From NCBI GenBank assembly GCA_905199755.1, contig CAJKHT010000115.1:1-6397 (forward strand): DNA of 6,397 bases. Reading direction: 5' to 3'. The notes beneath the pieces were generated by a model, which did not search any database, was not told the DNA's origin, and worked only from the letters and a program-made list of their open reading frames with translations. The position numbers and the translations under genes were made by a program. Of this stretch, positions 5,049-6,397 are shown in pieces; within the stretch, counting starts at the first letter, position 1; every line of letters starts with the position of its first letter. Origin of the DNA: an uncultured Eubacteriales bacterium. GTDB taxonomy: Bacteria > Bacillota > Clostridia > UBA1381.

Positions 5049-5210
5049 GGGCATAGCCACGCTTCACTTTTAGCGAATAACGGCATTAATATACAAGAGA
5101 TTGCCCGACGCTTGGGACACAGCAACATAGAGATTACGTGGAATATATATTCACATTTATATCCGCGCGAAAATGAACGCGCAATTAAAATTTTAAATAA
5201 AATCGTGTAA
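5049..5210 (+). pseudogene. C-terminal remnant of a tyrosine recombinase (phage integrase)
   Basis: The frame reads GHSHASLLANNGINIQEIA, RRLGHSNIEIT, then WNIYSHLYPRENERAI and stops at 5208-5210. This is the end of the catalytic domain of tyrosine recombinases: HASLL, the LGH box, and the nucleophile Tyr in NIYSHLY. The expected Arg before HSHAS is a Gly (GGG at 5049-5051), and a TAG lies directly upstream. About 53 residues remain of a protein normally near 370-400, so it is inactive. It is the only rightward gene in the element and ends within the right direct repeat, the usual link between an integrase gene and its attachment site. The break point is between about 5036 and 5049. Confidence 0.85.
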
Positions 5211-5220
5211 AAAACGTGTA
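5197..5220 (+). repeat. Right copy of the 24-bp direct repeat (candidate attR)
   Basis: Identical to 875-898. It begins within the last codons of the integrase remnant and ends 6 bases before the T-run of the tRNA terminator. It contains the same two CGTGTA units 11 bases apart. The tRNA gene itself is not duplicated at the other end, so the tRNA is not the attachment site. Confidence 0.65.
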
Positions 5221-5225
5221 AGAAC

Positions 5226-5255
5226 AAAAACAGACCGCATGATTATGCGGTCTGT
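5226..5255 (-). terminator. Terminator of tRNA-Ala
   Basis: A perfect stem, CAGACCGCAT (5231-5240) and ATGCGGTCTG (5245-5254), extended by one A-T pair, has a GATT loop. On the - strand it is followed by five T. It stands about 10 bases beyond the encoded CCA end of the tRNA. Confidence 0.9.
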
Positions 5256-5263
5256 CGGCTTTG

Positions 5264-5339
5264 TGGTGGAGATATGGGGATTCGAACCCCAGGCCTGTTA
5301 CATGCGAAGCAACCGCTCTCCCAACTGAGCTATACCCCC
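5264..5339 (-). tRNA. tRNA-Ala, anticodon CGC
   Basis: All cloverleaf parts pair: acceptor GGGGGTA with TATCTCC, D-stem GCTC/GAGC, anticodon stem GTTGC/GTAAC around the loop TTCGCAT, and T-stem TGGGG/CCCCA around TTCGAAT. The anticodon is CGC (reads GCG). The acceptor has the G3-U70 pair that marks alanine tRNAs. CCA is encoded at 5264-5266; the mature body without it is 5267-5339. The gene has its own consensus promoter and terminator. CGC is a minor alanine anticodon in low-GC Firmicutes, which mostly rely on TGC. Confidence 0.96.
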
Positions 5340-5358
5340 GAATTTATCGTATGCAATT

Positions 5359-5387
5359 ATTATAGCAGAAACCGATTAATCTGTCAA
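5359..5387 (-). promoter_or_regulatory. Perfect consensus promoter of tRNA-Ala
   Basis: TTGACA (complement of 5382-5387) and TATAAT (complement of 5359-5364) are both exact and 17 bases apart. The first base of the tRNA at 5339 is about 20 bases after the -10 box, leaving a short 5' leader. Such strength is usual for stable RNA genes. Confidence 0.9.
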
Positions 5388-5549
5388 GAATTTTCATAAA
5401 GTTTACACCCCTGCATGAATTTAGCGAAAATTCGGGGAGTTGTATTGATACAACATTCAAAGCCCTGACATAATTATAATTATGCGGTAATATAAATACA
5501 GCAAGAGGAAATGACATTAGTTGTTTCCTCAAAAAATGTTTTTCTTTTT
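5388..5549. other. Intergenic region with small inverted repeats; no gene seen
   Basis: Between the tRNA promoter and the XRE terminator there are three inverted repeats: GAATTTTC (5388-5395) with GAAAATTC (5426-5433), GTTGTA-TTGA-TACAAC (5439-5454), and GAGGAAA (5505-5511) with TTTCCTC (5524-5530). An A/T palindrome lies near 5470-5483. They could be operators or RNA hairpins. A 62-codon frame across here overlaps the tRNA promoter and has no protein-like features. Confidence 0.4.
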
Positions 5550-5585
5550 AAAAGACCCCCACTTTTGCAGAAGCGGCAGTCTTTT
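5550..5585. terminator. Bidirectional terminator after the XRE gene
   Basis: AAAAGAC at 5550-5556 pairs with GTCTTTT at 5579-5585, with an imperfect inner stem (CCCCCACTT with AAGCGGC). A T-run follows on both strands. It directly abuts the stop codon of the XRE gene at 5586-5588. Confidence 0.7.
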
Positions 5586-5921
5586 TTATTTTCCGAGTTT
5601 CTTTATCGTCTGTATGTTTTCTCTCAGCATTTCAAGCTGTTTAGCGTTCATTCCCCGAATATCGTCTAATATAATTTCTAAAGTGCCGGAATCTGTGCTG
5701 TCTTTGAAATCCGCAATTAAAGTGTCAACGGGTATTTCCAACGCTTTTGTAATTGCAACTATCGTATCAAAACTTGACCGATGATATCCGGCTTCAATTC
5801 TTGATAAATGCTTTTGATTAGTGCCTATTTTCTCTGCCAATTCCTCTTGTGTCATTTCTCTTTGTAATCTGTATAATTGTATTCTGTTTCCTATCTGCTT
5901 AAAATCCAAATCCGTTTTCAT
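5586..5921 (-). CDS. XRE-family transcriptional regulator
   Basis: The protein has 111 residues. Residues about 10-66 form a Cro/C1-type helix-turn-helix domain: IGNRIQLYRLQREMTQEELA, EKIGTNQKHLSRIEAGYHR, then TIVAITKALEIPVDTLI. Residues 67-111 form a short acidic then helical tail that may allow dimerisation. There is no effector domain, as is usual for solitary small XRE regulators in Clostridia. The ATG at 5921 follows AAAGGA at 9 bases. The gene stands alone between terminators, outside the 24-bp repeats, so it is probably a host gene, though such genes also travel with prophages. A short overlapping upstream frame (5899-5967) may affect its translation. Targets are unknown. Confidence 0.93.
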   Translation of the reverse strand: MKTDLDFKQIGNRIQLYRLQREMTQEELAEKIGTNQKHLSRIEAGYHRSSFDTIVAITKALEIPVDTLIADFKDSTDSGTLEIILDDIRGMNAKQLEMLRENIQTIKKLGK

Positions 5922-5967
5922 GGTATATATCCTTTTTATTCTTCCAAAAGCTCAATAGAATTTTCAT
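5899..5967 (-). CDS. Possible 22-residue leader peptide overlapping the XRE start
   Basis: An ATG at 5967, preceded at about 10 bases by AAAGGA, opens a frame that starts MKILLSFWKNKKDIY and stops at 5899-5901, inside the XRE gene in another frame. A ribosome translating it would run through the XRE ribosome site and could couple or hinder XRE translation. There is no homology to support it, so it may be chance. Confidence 0.2.
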   Translation of the reverse strand: MKILLSFWKNKKDIYHENGFGF

Positions 5968-5997
5968 CGTGAATATTTCCTTTCAAAACACAAAAAA

Positions 5998-6041
5998 GTC
6001 AGACACATCATAGGGAAAAATCCCAAAATGATGTGTCTGAC
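5998..6041 (-). terminator. Strong terminator of the GGGtGRT gene
   Basis: A perfect 14-bp stem (5998-6011 with 6028-6041) is capped by a second GGGA/TCCC stem (6013-6016, 6021-6024) and followed on the - strand by six T. It lies about 40 bases after the stop codon of the GGGtGRT gene and separates it from the XRE gene. Confidence 0.92.
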
Positions 6042-6079
6042 ATTAAAATTTCAAATATTCACTTTAAAAGCCGTGAAGC

Positions 6080-6397
6080 TTACTTATTCATTGCTTCCTC
6101 GACAGCAACTGCAACTGCAACGGTCATACCAACCATCGGGTTGTTGCCTGCGCCGATAAGTCCCATCATCTCAACGTGAGCCGGAACCGATGAAGAACCT
6201 GCGAACTGTGCATCGGAGTGCATTCTTCCCATTGTATCGGTCATACCGTATGAAGCAGGACCTGCTGCCATGTTGTCGGGGTGAAGTGTACGTCCGGTAC
6301 CGCCGCCCGAAGCAACCGAGAAATATTTTTTACCCTTTTCGATACATTCTTTCTTGTATGTACCTGCAACGGGGTGCTGGAAACGAGTCGGGTTTGT
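6080..6397 (-). CDS. GGGtGRT family protein, C-terminal part (gene runs off the right edge)
   Basis: The frame is open to the window edge and gives the last 105 residues. The family's name motif, GGGTGRT, is present in SVASGGGTGRTLHPDN, after HPVAGTYKKECIEKGKKYF. The rest is MAAGPASYGMTDTMGRMHSD, an AHVEMMGLIGAGNNPMVG segment and a closing AVAVAVEEAMNK. Glycine-rich loops and very high conservation point to an ancient soluble protein with a nucleotide- or phosphate-binding character, but the function of this family is not established. Family members are around 330 residues, so about two thirds lie outside the window. Start, promoter and ribosome site are not visible. It ends at its own strong terminator and is a host chromosomal gene. 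Confidence 0.93.
   Translation of the reverse strand, partial: TNPTRFQHPVAGTYKKECIEKGKKYFSVASGGGTGRTLHPDNMAAGPASYGMTDTMGRMHSDAQFAGSSSVPAHVEMMGLIGAGNNPMVGMTVAVAVAVEEAMNK

Larger units (their letters stand above)
875..5220. mobile_element. Decayed prophage or phage-plasmid remnant bounded by 24-bp direct repeats
   Basis: The bounds are set by a perfect 24-bp direct repeat, 875-898 and 5197-5220. The right copy overlaps the last codons of a tyrosine-recombinase gene remnant, the usual place for an attachment site. Between the repeats lie phage structural pieces in siphophage order (minor head/capsid, connector, tail chaperone-like, tape-measure-like), a RepA_N-ParA-antirepressor chimera and a hicAB operon. 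The mix of plasmid-type and phage-type genes suggests a phage-plasmid or an element formed from several donors. Integrase, RepA, ParA, capsid and tape measure are all incomplete, so the element is defective. Flanking genes on both sides look like ordinary chromosomal genes. The repeats may instead be integrase arm sites or relics of two elements, so the exact ends are uncertain. Confidence 0.6.

Noticed and set aside
4994..5074. Rightward 26-codon frame starting MAKPLILCG
   Set aside because: No ribosome site, crosses the integrase break point, and lies within an inverted repeat; probably chance.
875..5220. Functional capsid-forming phage satellite
   Set aside because: A compact set with capsid and connector genes first suggested this, but capsid, integrase and replication genes are all truncated.
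4997..5227. Leftward 76-codon frame
   Set aside because: It is the shadow of the integrase remnant on the other strand; no ribosome site and no protein-like pattern.
5264..5339. tRNA-Ala as the attachment site of the element
   Set aside because: No duplicated 3' tRNA end is found near the left end; the perfect repeat lies about 45 bases beyond the tRNA.
5344..5532. Leftward 62-codon frame
   Set aside because: It spans the tRNA-Ala promoter and intergenic hairpins and has no recognisable features.
1..6397. CRISPR array or transposase-bearing insertion sequence
   Set aside because: No regularly spaced repeats with unique spacers, and no transposase reading frame or terminal inverted repeats were seen.

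Overview
The window looks like a low-GC, gut-type Firmicute of class Clostridia. The reasons are the AGGAGG-type ribosome sites, near-consensus sigma-A promoters, an AraC/cupin regulator, an XRE regulator, a GGGtGRT-family protein (known mainly from anaerobic Firmicutes) and phage genes of clostridial siphophage type. Genus cannot be fixed from this sequence.

Layout. Bases 1-848 hold an intact AraC-family regulator on the + strand with its own promoter. Bases 875-5220 are a decayed mobile element of about 4.3 kb, bounded by a perfect 24-bp direct repeat. Bases 5226-6397 are host-like again: tRNA-Ala(CGC) with promoter and terminator, a small XRE regulator, and the C-terminal third of a GGGtGRT protein that runs off the right edge, all on the - strand.

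Inside the element nearly everything is on the - strand and follows phage or plasmid gene order from right to left. At the right end, on the + strand, lies only the last part of a tyrosine-recombinase gene. To its left is a chimeric gene made of the start of a RepA_N replication initiator, the end of a ParA ATPase and the body of a phage antirepressor. Next is an intact hicA-hicB toxin-antitoxin operon with a consensus promoter and paired palindromic operators. Then comes a second chimera, a minor head protein joined to the C-terminal part of an HK97-type major capsid protein. It is followed by a head-tail connector, an unlisted 23-codon hydrophobic peptide with its own promoter (type I toxin-like), a tail-chaperone-like fragment and a frameshifted tape-measure-like fragment.

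The element cannot make virions, replicate or excise by itself as seen here: the integrase lacks most of its length, RepA is reduced to about 20 residues, and the capsid has lost its N-terminal part. The intact modules are the addiction-type ones, HicAB and possibly the small hydrophobic peptide. The most unusual features are the repeated in-frame fusions of unrelated gene pieces, the identical 35-bp terminators on both sides of hicAB, and the int-end repeats (two perfect copies and one degenerate copy). The picture is a phage or phage-plasmid wreck held in the chromosome by toxin-antitoxin genes. Assembly error at the fusion joints cannot be excluded from the sequence alone.
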